Source: Planctomyces sp. (GTDB lineage Bacteria > Planctomycetota > Planctomycetia > Planctomycetales > Planctomycetaceae). From it: a stretch of DNA of 34,451 nucleotides. Each line of letters begins with the position of its first letter. Within the stretch, counting starts at the first letter, position 1. The stretch spans positions 1 to 34,451 of the forward strand of contig SYJG01000499.1 in NCBI GenBank assembly GCA_005798445.1, given 5' to 3'. This document shows, one piece after another, positions 15,408-26,800 of this stretch. A model generated the notes under the pieces. It saw only the letters and a program-made list of their open reading frames with translations. It was not told the origin of the DNA and did no database searches. A program made the translations under genes and the position numbers.

Positions 15408-15462
15408 CCGCTGACGGGGGCGTGAATGAGCAATCGTTCTCAGCCTCCGCCAGCGGTTTTTT
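15408..15462 (+). terminator. Intrinsic terminator of the C26-like gene
   Basis: Arms 15408-15421 (CCGCTGACGGGGGC) and 15443-15456 (GCCTCCGCCAGCGG) pair at 12 of 14 positions plus one G-U pair, and are followed by six T's (15457-15462). It is 60 bases past the stop codon. Confidence 0.75.
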
Positions 15463-15507
15463 GCGGATCGAACGCGCGACCAGTGCCCCAGAGACGACAC
15501 GGAATGA

Positions 15508-15693
15508 CTACCGATCGACGCTGGGAGGATTTCCATCATCCGGGTCAACAACCAATGGGACCGAATCCTGAGGGGACAACGGTTCTTCGGTTTTTCGTTT
15601 AAGACGATCCGCGCGCTTGTCGTCGGCTTTGCGCTTCTTTTCCATTTCTCGGTTTCGCTTCGCGAACGTGTTTTGATTTTTAGCGATGGTCAT
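15508..15693 (-). CDS. Small basic planctomycete protein
   Basis: A 61-residue protein from ATG 15693 (GGAG close upstream). Residues 5-35 are a Lys/Arg/Glu-rich helix (NQNTFAKRNREMEKKRKADD), and the C-terminal tail is acidic and Pro-rich. It resembles small charged proteins seen downstream of cold-shock genes in related bacteria; the function is unknown, although nucleic acid binding is plausible. It lies downstream of the cold-shock gene on the same strand. Confidence 0.6.
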   Translation of the reverse strand: MTIAKNQNTFAKRNREMEKKRKADDKRADRLKRKTEEPLSPQDSVPLVVDPDDGNPPSVDR

Positions 15694-15742
15694 TCTCCAA
15701 AGAGTTCGAGGCAACACGGATTTGAACGTGAACTCAAAATGC

Positions 15743-15776
15743 AGGGAGCCGACGCATTGGTCGGCTCCCTTTTTTT
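15743..15776 (+). terminator. Strong hairpin with a seven-T tract between csp and the small basic gene
   Basis: Perfect 11-base arms AGGGAGCCGAC (15743-15753) and GTCGGCTCCCT (15760-15770) with a six-base loop, followed on the plus strand by seven T's (15770-15776). On the minus strand, where the neighbouring genes are read, the 3' side is only GCATTTTG, a weaker T-tract. The best orientation is thus plus, where no gene is visible upstream. It may act in both directions and weaken read-through from csp. Confidence 0.7.
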
Positions 15777-15801
15777 CGCTGCGTTTCGTCAATTCGAGCA
15801 A

Positions 15802-15999
15802 TTAGGCAGTGCGGACGTTCTCCGCGCGTTGCCCCTTGGGGCCTTGGCCGACCGTGTATGTCACTCGCTGACCTTCTCGCAGTTCGTCGAATCGGACACC
15901 GTCAAGGTTCGACATGTGGAAGAAAATGTCTCCTCCGTCGCCCGTGCTAATGAATCCGAATCCTTTGTCCGTCACCTTCTTGATTGTGCCTTCAGGCAT
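15802..15999 (-). CDS. Cold-shock domain protein
   Basis: A 65-residue single cold-shock domain from ATG 15999 with GAGGTGA six bases upstream. It begins MPEGTIKKVTDKGFGFISTG and carries RNP1 (KGFGFI) and RNP2 (IFFHMS), the surface aromatic residues that bind single-stranded RNA or DNA. Members act as RNA chaperones and in translation at low temperature or during growth changes. The in-frame ATG at 16059 would add 20 residues unlike the family and is rejected. Confidence 0.95.
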   Translation of the reverse strand: MPEGTIKKVTDKGFGFISTGDGGDIFFHMSNLDGVRFDELREGQRVTYTVGQGPKGQRAENVRTA

Positions 16000-16129
16000 C
16001 GCAGTCACCTCTTCAAAACAAAATGTCGCAACTTCGCCCGGACGACATGTCCGAGCCAACTCATCATCACGGCGGTGAGTTTAGCGACTGAGCCTGAAAA
16101 GTAATGCCCCAGCCGTACTTTGTCCGAAC

Positions 16130-16396
16130 TCAAGGTTTGGCGAACACGCTGTCATCGAGTTTTTCCGAGAGTTTGAACTCGTCCACCTCAATGTCGGCGT
16201 GCGATTTTCCGTTGCGTTTGATGCTCACTTTCATCGCCCGCTGAGTTCCCTCGACCGTTTTGAATTCGCTGTAGCTGGACTCTTCGGTCACTTCTTGAGC
16301 AGTTGCCTCGTCACGTACACGGGTTTCGAACCTCACCATGAGACACGCCGGATGACTCACCAACCATTCGTTGTATTTGAAAAAATCTCTGGCCAC
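16130..16396 (-). pseudogene. C-terminal remnant of a LolA-like (outer-membrane lipoprotein sorting type) protein
   Basis: The 88-residue frame ends MKVSIKRNGKSHADIEVDEF KLSEKLDDSVFAKP, which is like the C-terminal strands of LolA-type or DUF4292-type secreted proteins ('...K.DDSLF..P'). The N-terminal 20 residues (MARDFFKYNEWLV...) do not continue this fold and no signal peptide is present. The protein is about a third of normal length and abuts the metG stop at 16406. A small stand-alone protein is the alternative. Confidence 0.5.
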
Positions 16397-16405
16397 GCTG
16401 GTCGA

Positions 16406-18541
16406 TCAATGCACTCGTTGGCCCGGAACCGCCCCGCTGTCAGGCGACAGCAAGAAGATTTCCTGGCCTCCACCTCCCGCCGCACAGACCATTCCCTCGC
16501 TGACCCCAAATCGCATCTTGCGCGGGGCCAGGTTGGCGACAACGATAACCAATCGGCCGACGAGTTGCTCTGGCGTGTACGCACTCTTGATGCCGGCAAA
16601 GACGTTGCGGCGCAAATCGCCTCCGAGACTCAACGTCAGTTGCACCAACTTGTCGGCTCCTTCAACGGCTGAAGCCGAAACGACTCGCGCGACACGCAGG
16701 TCAATCTTCGTGAAGTCATCGATCGAGCACAGGTCGGCGACGAGCGGTTCTTTTTCGAGAGCTTCGGGGCCGTCGGCGGGCTGGCTATCCGGCGAGCGAG
16801 GGACGTCAGTCCCCCGAGTGGTCGCGGTGGCCGTGTTTGATGCGGATGACTCGGAGGACTGACGTCCTCCGCTCGCCAAGGCAGGAACGGTAGCACCGGC
16901 GAGCTTGCTGTCTTCGATCATGGCTTGCACCTGTTTGAGTTCGACTCGTTTGAGCATGTGTTGAAAGTGTGCGACAGGAGTGCCCGTCAACGGTGACTGA
17001 GCATCCTCCCAACATGTGATGGGGACATTGAGCAGCTCGCCTGCCTGCTGGGCCAATCGCGGCAGCACGGGGGCGAGGAAAACCACGATCTGCCGGAACA
17101 AATTCAATCCGACGGAACAAATCTGCCGGACCTCTTCCGACTTGTCTGGCTGCTTGGCCAACGTCCAGGGAGCCTTCTCGTCGAGAAAGGTATTGGCTCG
17201 GTCGCAGAGTTCTTTGCAGGTACGGATGACCGTTTGATAGTCGCAGCGTTCATAGGCTTCGGAGATGGACTCCTGCGCGGTCGCTGCGAACAGGAACAAA
17301 CCGCCGTCGGCCGGATACGTTTCGCACAGCGACTGGCCTCCGAGAAACTTCGCCGTCCGCGAGGCGATGTTCACGACGCCGCCGACCAGTTGCTTGTTGG
17401 CCTTGTCCACGAGCTCGTCGGGATTCAGGTCGAGATCATCGAGTCGTGGGCCGAGCTTCGAGGCGTAGTAGTACCGCAGGTACGCCGGATCGATATGCTT
17501 GAGATACGTCGCGGCTTGCACGAACGTCCCTTTGGTTTTTGACATCTTCTCGCCGGCGACCGTCAGGAAGCCATGAATGTGAACCTTCGTCGGCAAATTG
17601 AACCCCGACGCCTTGAGCATCGCCGGCCAGAATAGCGTGTGGAAATAGGTGATGTCTTTGCCAATGAAGTGATGCACTTCGGCCGAGCCATCTCGCCACC
17701 ACGTCGCAAAGTCTTCGCCGTGCTGACGGCACCATTCGGTCGTCGAAGCCATGTAGCCGATCGGCGCGTCGAACCAAACGTACCAGTAGTTGCCGGGGCT
17801 ATCGGGAATCTCGAAACCGAAATACGGGGCGGGGCGAGAGACGTCCCAATCCCGCAGCGGTTCGCCGAGGAAGTGCCCTTTGAGGTAGTTGGCAACTTCG
17901 CTCTGCAAGTGCTCGCCCGATTGCGTCCACTCTTCGAGGAAGCCATGCAGCTTCTCGATGTTGATGAAGAGGTGATTGGCCGAACGGAGTTCCGGAGTCG
18001 CACCGGACAGTGTGCTGACCGGATTGACCAAGTCGGCCGGGCTGTGTGTGTGGCCGCACTTGTCGCAGCTATCGCCGTATTGATCGGGAGCCTGACATTC
18101 CGGATTCGGACACGTTCCCCGCACGAAACGGTCAGCCAAGAATGTGCCCGCGACCGGGTCGAACAATTGCGTCACGGGCTGCTCGTTGACGTAGCCCCCC
18201 TGGCGAAGCTCAGCCCAAAGTGTGTGACAGAGTTCGCGGTTCGCTTCGCTGTTCGTGCTGCCGTAGTTGTCGAACTCAATGTCGAAGCCGGCGAAGTCGC
18301 GGACGTGCGCTTCGCGCATGTCGGCGATCAAACTCTCTTCGGAGCGGCCTTCCTGCCGAGCGCGAATCATGATCGCCGTGCCGTGCGTGTCGTCGGCGCA
18401 GATAAAGACGCACTTGTGGCCGCGCAGCTTTTGGAAGCGGACCCAAATGTCGGTCTGGATGTATTCGACCAGGTGGCCGATGTGGATGTGTCCGTTCGCG
18501 TACGGCAGCGCGGCGGTCACCAAAATGCGACGATGAGTCAT
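16406..18541 (-). CDS. metG: Methionyl-tRNA synthetase with C-terminal tRNA-binding domain
   Basis: Charges tRNA-Met with methionine. From ATG 18541 (GAGGA five bases upstream) the enzyme has 711 residues. The HIGH motif is in [13 protein letters not shown] zinc knuckle has four cysteines (Cys144, Cys149, Cys159, Cys162). KMSKT is at 332-336 ([11 protein letters not shown]). The anticodon-binding helical domain runs to about 545, and an EMAP/Trbp111-like tRNA-binding domain from about 610 to the end ([20 protein letters not shown]). The linker between them (about 556-584) is encoded by an 87-base palindromic element, exactly 29 codons, with Ser/Thr-rich low-complexity content. The upstream start at 18613 adds 24 unlikely residues. 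Confidence 0.97.
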   Translation of the reverse strand: MTHRRILVTAALPYANGHIHIGHLVEYIQTDIWVRFQKLRGHKCVFICADDTHGTAIMIRARQEGRSEESLIADMREAHVRDFAGFDIEFDNYGSTNSEANRELCHTLWAELRQGGYVNEQPVTQLFDPVAGTFLADRFVRGTCPNPECQAPDQYGDSCDKCGHTHSPADLVNPVSTLSGATPELRSANHLFINIEKLHGFLEEWTQSGEHLQSEVANYLKGHFLGEPLRDWDVSRPAPYFGFEIPDSPGNYWYVWFDAPIGYMASTTEWCRQHGEDFATWWRDGSAEVHHFIGKDITYFHTLFWPAMLKASGFNLPTKVHIHGFLTVAGEKMSKTKGTFVQAATYLKHIDPAYLRYYYASKLGPRLDDLDLNPDELVDKANKQLVGGVVNIASRTAKFLGGQSLCETYPADGGLFLFAATAQESISEAYERCDYQTVIRTCKELCDRANTFLDEKAPWTLAKQPDKSEEVRQICSVGLNLFRQIVVFLAPVLPRLAQQAGELLNVPITCWEDAQSPLTGTPVAHFQHMLKRVELKQVQAMIEDSKLAGATVPALASGGRQSSESSASNTATATTRGTDVPRSPDSQPADGPEALEKEPLVADLCSIDDFTKIDLRVARVVSASAVEGADKLVQLTLSLGGDLRRNVFAGIKSAYTPEQLVGRLVIVVANLAPRKMRFGVSEGMVCAAGGGGQEIFLLSPDSGAVPGQRVH
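16791..16877. repeat. Palindromic element, family A, copy 2, in frame inside metG
   Basis: Arms 16791-16819 and 16849-16877 (29 bases each) match at 26 of 29 inverted positions, with a 29-base spacer. The total, 87 bases, is a multiple of three and has no stop in the metG frame. Outer blocks GGCGAGCG(G)AGG and inner blocks C(T)CCGAGT equal those at 6649-6724, although the middle sequence differs (ACGTCAGT here, GTGTTAAC there). Confidence 0.88.
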
Positions 18542-18748
18542 GAGTCCTCGGAGACACGAGCGGCTCGTATAAACCGTGTTCGTGGTGAAATCAGAATTGA
18601 AAAGCGGGATCAACCAAGCCGTCTGCCCCGACGACGCAAGGGGCGGATATTAGCCAAGTCGGCGACGAATTGGCGAGAACCTCGGTAGCGGTTGTTGATC
18701 GCCGTTGCTTCTCGGCCACGCGAACGACAGGCCGTTGCGCGATCTCGA

Positions 18749-20200
18749 TCACGGGATCATGTAGATGAAGCCGGTAACGGCAGCGCCTTGAACGGCGGCG
18801 GCTTGCCAACTCCACGGAGGTAGATAAGCCTTGTGGCCGAAGCTCTGGCAAACCGTGCAGTCTGGCAGCGTTCGTACACAGCTCCCGTAACGCTCGGCAG
18901 TCATGCGGTACGGCAGGATCGGAATGTTGGCGCAGAATTGAAGAGCCGATGACCCTGACGTTAGGAATCCCAAGCCTCGTCCACAGCGTTCCAGATTCGG
19001 GTCTTCGAACCACAGCGGATTGTGATGGAACGCAAATGAATCGCGACTGGCCGTCCAGGGTTCCCGATAGACCGGCCAGAACCTGAACGGCGGACGTTTG
19101 CGTAAAAACGCCAGCGCTTGGTCCGGAGGCTCACGCAACTTCTGATCTTCCATCGCCGCCAGTGGAGGCAATTCCACCGCTTTGCGGATTTCAATGGAGT
19201 TGATCGGATTGCGTCGGAGTTCCGCCAAGACTTCGTTGCTTGGACCTTGAAGCTCTTCCTCCGAAGCAACGGCCGCTTTCGCGTCTTCGGGCTTCTCTTG
19301 AACGGCCACCTTTTGGATTTCAGAAACTGGCGTCGATTCGGCAAAAGCCTCCGGAAGATCCTCCGCGGATTGGTTTGGTTCGGCAAGCTCCATCACCTCG
19401 TTGGCTTCTCGATCAACCAGCTCCATGTTTTCATCGGCATCGTCCTCGGCAAGATTCTCGTCAAAGAAGAGCTCCGCGACATCGTGACCCGCAGGTGCCG
19501 GTGGCGATTCTTGAAGCGGCTCGTCTTCTTCGAGCGTGGGCATCGGACGTTGTGGCGACTGGACGATCGGCAATTCGAACGATGCCTCAAACTCCGGAAG
19601 CGCTGGTTCGGGCCGTTCGCTGATCTGCGGGAGAGGTTCCGGCGGTGAATTGGCAACGACTTCGGGAGCCATCACTGGCTTGGGTTCCGGAATTTCCAAT
19701 TCCTTGCTCGCGATCTGAGTCTCCGGTTGATCTGCGACTGGAACCGGACCTGGTGCAGGTAGATCTCTGCCCGACCGTCCTTTCAAACGCGGAGCCGCTT
19801 GAGGTGTCGGACTTGTGATTGCGACTTTGGCCGGTTGATCCGGCACTTGGCGGCGCACGACCGCATTGGCGGCGGTTCGGGCGGCGGGCGTCGGACGATT
19901 GGTTCGTGGAGCCGGCGAATCCGGGACGAATTCCATTTTCCCGGACGGCTTTTGTGGCGATGCGGTCACCAAATTCTTGGCACGCGAGCGATGATCCATG
20001 TTCCGACGAGGTGCGGAGCCGGAATTCTTCGGTTCTTCGGACGTTTTCGGTGCACGCAAAAACGTCGGCTTCGGCATCAGATCCTGAGCTCCCGCTTGAT
20101 CGACGGATGGTCCCAGCAACACAAACAGCACCGGGACAGCTAACGGCACGAGAAGAATGCCACAAACGATCCAAGCTGGCGAAAGTTGACGACGCTGCAT
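18749..20200 (-). CDS. Membrane-anchored Pro/Glu-rich protein with a conserved Cys/aromatic C-terminal domain
   Basis: A 483-residue protein. ATG 20200 has GGAGG eight bases upstream. One N-terminal membrane segment or uncleaved signal (PAWIVCGILLVPLAVPVLFV) precedes a long low-complexity region (about 40-335) rich in Pro, Glu and Ala, probably an extended spacer. The C-terminal about 110 residues are compact and rich in Cys and aromatics, with the segment SFAFHHNPLWFEDPNLERCG and several later cysteines. The architecture resembles planctomycete cell-envelope proteins of unknown function. It is divergent from the giant protein gene downstream of 20879. Confidence 0.75.
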   Translation of the reverse strand: MQRRQLSPAWIVCGILLVPLAVPVLFVLLGPSVDQAGAQDLMPKPTFLRAPKTSEEPKNSGSAPRRNMDHRSRAKNLVTASPQKPSGKMEFVPDSPAPRTNRPTPAARTAANAVVRRQVPDQPAKVAITSPTPQAAPRLKGRSGRDLPAPGPVPVADQPETQIASKELEIPEPKPVMAPEVVANSPPEPLPQISERPEPALPEFEASFELPIVQSPQRPMPTLEEDEPLQESPPAPAGHDVAELFFDENLAEDDADENMELVDREANEVMELAEPNQSAEDLPEAFAESTPVSEIQKVAVQEKPEDAKAAVASEEELQGPSNEVLAELRRNPINSIEIRKAVELPPLAAMEDQKLREPPDQALAFLRKRPPFRFWPVYREPWTASRDSFAFHHNPLWFEDPNLERCGRGLGFLTSGSSALQFCANIPILPYRMTAERYGSCVRTLPDCTVCQSFGHKAYLPPWSWQAAAVQGAAVTGFIYMIP

Positions 20201-20878
20201 GACCGAGCCTCCCTGCCCTCGGATATCGACCCCGGAAATGACATCTCGACAGCCGCAGTCCCGCTTCCCTCATCGGCACAACGATTAAGACCAGTACAAC
20301 CGGAACACCTTAACCAACTTCCGCACATTGTGATTTCTTGCAAGTCGACCACAGTTCCCCAATCCGTCGCGCCGCCTATCGACTTGTCGCAGCATTTTCT
20401 TCAATCGACTTCCTATTCCTAAAGGGCACTTTCACGCCACCGGGCCTGCCCGGTGGTTCAAAGGCTTTTGAGCGACTCGCATCGCAACGGATTTGTGCAC
20501 AAGCTGTTAAACCACCGGGGCAAGCCCGATCGCGGAGAAAAAGTGCGCGGTCAGACGAAACGGTCTGGATTCCTCTCTTGGCGTCTGTTTTCCTGTCTCA
20601 TTCAACCTTTGCGAATTCGCTGATCTCCTCGTTCTCGATCAGCCGTTCGCTTGGTTCGACTGCATAAAGACGTCGGAATTTGCCGTTGGCTCATTTCCTG
20701 CCACACGCGGGGACGCGGGGATCTTTTGTGAGGATTCGACGGCATGTTCTGACGATTTGGAGTTTTCCTTTCAGGACGCCGATTGGCTCCGAGAGGCACC
20801 TCGCGTCAGAGTCGTCGTTGGCGCGCAGGATGTTTGATTGATTGGTACAGCCCGGCCTCGGGGTCAAAGGATCGATCC
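20201..20878. other. Gap between divergent genes with GC-rich palindromes
   Basis: No gene was found. CCACCGGGC (20437-20445) and GCCCGGTGG (20448-20456) form a tight hairpin, and a partial inverted or related copy (CCACCGGGGCAAGCCCG) lies near 20512-20528. Another stem, GCTGATC/GATCAGC, is near 20619-20643. The region must carry the promoters of both flanking genes; none stood out clearly. Confidence 0.6.
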
Positions 20879-23800
20879 ATGCTGTCACTCCATTGGTTGA
20901 GCCGATTTTGGTCCCCCCGCAGCAGCGAGGCGCTGCGTCGCGAGCGACCCAAGGAACGACGCTTAAGATTGTTGCGTTTGGAACAGCGTCGTGTGCTGAA
21001 TGCGGACTTCAGTTTCCTTCCGAATGGCAGTTTGACGCTGTCGCACGTCGATGGCGAACTCAGCATTCGAGAGATCGGCACACATGTGGAATTCGACCTC
21101 GCTGGCAGCGTGTGGCAAAACACCGGAACGAGCGTTCTGACGATTGATAACAGTGTCGCCAACCATTCGATCCTAGCGGTTGAAAAAACGGACCTCGAAA
21201 CGCTCCGTCTTGGCGTGATGATCGGAGGTGCCGATTCTTCGCACAATCTCACGCTGGAGACTCAAAGCAACGCGCTCGATCTGCACCTGATGGCTGGATC
21301 ACTCACGATTCAGGGATTTGGCGACGTTCAACAGGTCGGCCCAGAGTCCTTTCTCGTCCACGATCTCTCGATCACCGCCGACGATGACGTGACGTTGGAA
21401 AATACGAATGTTTCTGGAAGCCTCGCGATCACGGCCGAGGACTCGATCTTGCTCAATGGCACGATCGAAGCCGATTCGGCGACCCTGACAGCGTCTCAGG
21501 GGTTCATTGCGGGCGGAGGGTTGCTATCGGCGCAGTCGGTGGACTTGCACGCGGAGACCGGCATTCGCGGCGGGACGCTGACCGAATCGCTGTCGCTTTC
21601 GGCGACGTCGATTTCCGCGGTCAACCTCGGCGACTTCGACGTGCGGTTGTCGAACGCGAACACACACAACACTTCGGTGACAGAGTTGACGACCGAGGGA
21701 GGCGACTTGGTGTTCGCTCAATCGAGCGGCGGCGACGTGACGTTTGTCGGCGGACTCAGCAGCGGCGGCCACTCTGGTGGAAGCATCACGCTATTCAGCG
21801 ATGGCCGGTTGACGATCGCAGATGCGATCGACACGCTCGATTCCGGCGAGGGAACTGGCGGAACGCTCTTGCTCGGTAACGCGACCATCCATCGCGAGAT
21901 TCATGCGGGTGACGGAGACATCACAATCCTGGGTGGCGACAAAGATTTGCTCCTCTTCGCGAACGTCTCCTCGACCGGTTCGATCGAGTTGCAAGCCGAT
22001 CGCGATGTGATCGTTCTCGACAGCATCCAGGCGGACGGTGCCGCGAGCGATTTGACGATCACGGCCGATGACAATCACGACGGGAGTGGCGGCTTCTGGC
22101 TCAAAGAGACTCCGTTCGAGACCGATGCACAACTCCAGGCCGGCCGTGATGTCCACATTTTCGGGGCCAATCTTCGCGCCACTTTCGACTCGTTGGACAG
22201 CGTGCGAATCGACGCGGACGGCGCGGCTCAACAGATCGTGGCCGGCCGAGACCTCACGCTCTTGGCGAACATCGGGGCGGGGCCTGCCCTTGCGGGAGAC
22301 ATCATCCTCGATGGTCAGCAGACGGCCGCCGGTTCACTCACCGTCTTTTCCAACCATCGGATTTTGCTCGGCGCGGACCAAACCGTCGGCGGCGACGTCC
22401 TTTTCAAAAATGAAGTGCAACTGACCAACGACGTCGCGATCAAGTCGGGGGGCGAGATCGTTTTCGATCGCACACTCGACGACGATGGTTCCGATGCAAC
22501 AGGGTCGGCGTTGACCGTCACCGCAGTGAACGACGTCATCTTTGTCGACAAGGTTGGAGCCAACGTCGGAGATCGGCTCGATTCACTGACTGTCAGCGAC
22601 GCCCGTTCCGTGGACTTCTTGAGTTCGATCACGCTGGAAGGGGACCTCCACGTGACGACGCAATCCAGTGCCGATCCGTCGGAGGGGCGAATCAATTTTC
22701 ACGGCGCGGTCACCATCAACGCCGGGTTGGCCACTGGATCAGTCGAAATCCACAACGCCGGACCATTGATTATCAGTTCGCAGGCCGAGTTCCTGGTGGC
22801 TGGCTCGTTCACACAGAACGGATTCGGCGGCACGGAACTCGGAGCGAATATCACGACGCTCGGCGGCGACGTGTTCTTCAGCGACACCGTGCTGTTGACC
22901 GAGTCGGTCAGTATCGACAGCAACGCATCGGATGGAGACATCACGTTTCGCGGCTCGATCAACAGTGAAGACAACGGCGTCGTCGCCGAGCACAACTCGC
23001 TGACGCTGGCCGCTGGAACTGGAGAAATTTCATTTGGAAGTGACCTCGGTGCCGGGACGCTCGGCGATCAGACGCTCGGCAACCTGACCGTGTTGTCGGC
23101 GAAACGCGTCGTCTTCGGAGCGTTCGTGGACGGTGCTCCCGGCACGGCGGGACCGCTGACGCAGATTCTGCTCGACGGCGCAATGGACATCGGAGTCGGC
23201 GGCAACGTCGTCGAGAACGGGATCATCTTCGATACCGGCAGCGGCTCGATCAATCTCGCCACGACCGACGACGTCGTGCGGCTCAACGGCCCCGTCTCGC
23301 TGCTGACCAGCTTGAACATCAACACCAACACCACGGGTGACGGCGGAGCGGTCACGTTCACGTCTGCGGCGAGCATCAACGGTGAATCCGACAACTCCAA
23401 CGGCCTGACCATCGACGCTGGTCGTTCGCGGGTCGTCTTTAACAACGACATCGGCCGGACCAGCAAGATCGGTGTCTTCACGATCACGCAAGCCGACGCC
23501 GGAGTCATTTTTGGCGAGGACGACACCGATCAAGGCCCCGGCACGACCGGCCCGGTGACGACGATCATCACCGATGGCGAGATCAACATCGGTGTCGATG
23601 AGCACGTCATCGTTGGCGGCATCGTGCTCAATGGCGGACTCAGCACGCTGCGAATCGAGACCACGGATCGAACCGTCCGATTCAACGGCCCGCTCACCAT
23701 CGAGTCGGACGTGGACATCAACACGAACGCCAATTTCACGGGCATTCCCACGCACCTGCAGAACACCACATTCGACATCATCGGCGGCACGCTGACGTTC

Positions 23801-26800
23801 ACGTCGGATACGACGATCGACAGCCAGGACGGCGAGTGCAACGACCTGACCATCGACGTCGGCAAGCAGCAAGTCTTGTTCAACGCGAATCTCGGCGTCG
23901 GAGTCTTCGGCGATCAGAAACTCGGTAAGCTGACGATCACACAAGCGGATGACGGCGTCATTTTCGGAGAAAGCGATGTTCATCTCGGCCCCGGTCTGAC
24001 CGGCCCGGTGACCGCCATCGCCACCTGCGAGGCGATCGACATCGGCATGGCCAATCACGTCATCGGCGGCGCGGGCATCGTCTTCAACGGCGGCGACGAG
24101 ACATTGCACCTCACGACCGAAGACGCCAGCGTGCGGCTCAACGGAGCGGTCACACTCAACAGTGATCTCGAGATCGATACGAATGCGGCAATCGATACCG
24201 GCGGTGGCACGGTGACGTTCACATCCGCGGCAACGATCGACAGCGAAACCGGTGAGGCGAGCAACCTGACCATCGACGCGGGTACCGAGCAAGTCTTGTT
24301 CAACAACGACCTCGGTGCGATCAACCCGCTCGGCGCGCTGACCATCACGCAGGCCGATTTCGGCGTCCGCTTCGGACAAGCAGGCATTCCTGGAGAATCG
24401 GACTTGGGCCAGCATTCCGACGAGCTCGGTTTGGTGAACACAATCGCGACCGACGGCCCGATCGACATCGGCGTCGGCAGTCACGTCATCACCGGCGGCA
24501 TCGTGCTCAACAACGGCGATGGCACGCTGGACCTCTCGACGACCGATGACACGGTGCGCTTCAACGGCTTCGTGACGCTCGCATCCGATGTGGACATCAA
24601 CACGAACTTCACGCCGCTTTCCGGCGGTGCGACGGTCACCTTCACCGAAGCCGCGATGATCAACAGCCTGCGCGACGAAACGCTCGACATCGACGACAAC
24701 CTGACCTACGACGAGCACAACGATCTGACGATCGACGTCGGCGTCGCCCAGGTGCTCTTCAACAACGACATCGGCACGGTGCAATCGCTCGGAGCGTTGA
24801 CCATCACGCAGGCGGACTTCGGCGTCATCTTCGGTCAAAGCGACACCGACCTGGGTCCGGGCACGACTGGTCCGGTCGGGTGGATCATCACGGACGATGC
24901 CATCGACATCGGAGTCGGTGACCACGTCATCGACGGTGCGGGCATCGTGCTCAACGCCGGCGTCGAGTCGCAGCTCATCGCGACCACCGACGACACCGTG
25001 CGATTCAACGGAGCGGTCAGGCTGGGCACCAACCTCGACATCAATACGAACGCCACCGGCACCGGCGGCACGGTCACGTTCACGGAATCCGCGACGATCG
25101 ACAGCGAGACCGGCCAGTTCTACGACCTGACGATCGACGTCGGGACTCAGCAGGCGTTGTTCAACAACAATCTTGGCGAATCGCAATCGCTGGGGACGTT
25201 CACCATCGAGCAAGCGGACGCCGGTGTGATCTTCGGCGAAAATGAGGAGCGGCAAGGTCCGGGCACGACCGGCCCGGTGACGATCATCACCACCTCCGGC
25301 CCGATCGACATCGGCGTCGGCGAACACGTCATCGCCGGCGGCATCGTTTTCAACGCGGGCGAGGGCCTTTTGCTCATCACGACAGCCGGCGATCCGCCCC
25401 CGCTGCTACCCGAACCCGACCAATTGCCGCTCCCGGAGTTGCCCCGCCCAGTTCGGTTCAACGGACCCATCACGCTGATCTCGGACGTCGAGATCAACAC
25501 ACACTCCGACGGGTTCGCTACGGAAGACGACACCACGACGGACACCACCTTTTTCATCGGCGGGCGAACCGTGCTCTTCACCTCGGCCGCGACCATTGAT
25601 AGCGGCCCGCTCGGTGAGGCCCAGAATCTGACGATCGACGCTGGCACGCAGCAAGTGCTGTTCAACAACAACCTGGGCGAGATCAATCCGCTGGGTCAAT
25701 TGACGATCACTCAGGCGGACGACGGCGTCATCTTCGGACAGACCGACACCGATCAAGGTCCGGGCACGACCGGCCCCGTGACGATCATCGCCACCGACGA
25801 CGCGATCGACATCGGAGTCGGGACCAACACCATCACCGCCAGTGCCCGCGACGCCGATGGGGGCGAGACCGGCATCATTGTCGGCATCGTGTTCAACGCC
25901 GGCGGCGACACGCTGCAAATCACGACCACGGACGATCCCATCCGGCTCAACGGGCCGATCACACTGCAATCGAATCTCGACATCAACACGAACACGTCGG
26001 GCATCGGCGACGACGTGACCTTCACGTCGGCCGCGACCATCGACAGCCAAGCCACTCCCGATGACGAACACAACGATCTGGTCATCGACGTCGGCACTGG
26101 AGCGCTCTTCTTCAACAACAATATCGGAGCCACACAGTCGCTCGGCAGCTTCACGATCACGCAAGCCGACTCCGGCGTGACGTTCGGCCAGGACGACCAA
26201 TTCGAGCGGCCGGGATTGCTCGGCCCGGTCAACACGATCATCACGGAAGGCCCGATCGACATCGGCGTCGGCGACAACGTGATCACCGACGGCATTCATC
26301 TCAACGGCGGCTTACAGCCCGTGTCCGAGTTGATTCCGGTCTTGATCGAAAGCCACCTGGACAGCATCCGCTTCAACGGGCTGATCGTCAGCCAGGTCGA
26401 ACCGCTCGACATGGACGGTATTCCGGTCCACTTGCCGGAAGTCGATTTGACGATCAACGCGGCCACCGGCGTGTTGCTGACCAACGCTTCCGGCATCCTG
26501 ACCGACGACTACAACGTGGTGATCAACGGCGACACCGACGACGATTCGGTCGGCGACGTCGTCATGGAAGAGCAGACCCGGATCCTTGCCGAAGCGGGGT
26601 TCATCAACCTGCGCGGTTCAAACGTGATGCTCGGCGAAATCGAGACGACGAACGGGAACCGGGTGGGGGACACGAATCCCGCCGTCAGAATCACCGCCAC
26701 GTTTGGAGCCATCGTCGACATCAATGATTTCTTCGACGAAGACATGCACCTCGTCGAAGGGCTAAACATCGTCGCCCGCACGGTCGCCTCAGACACGGAT

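Noticed and set aside
23030..25327. A 765-residue open frame antisense to the giant repeat protein
   Set aside because: It mirrors the codon bias and repeat structure of the plus-strand gene, has no ribosome binding site logic and shows no protein-like motif.
23030..26330. A CRISPR-like repeat array
   Set aside because: The repeats are about 400-500 bases apart and lie in an open protein frame; there are no short regular spacers.
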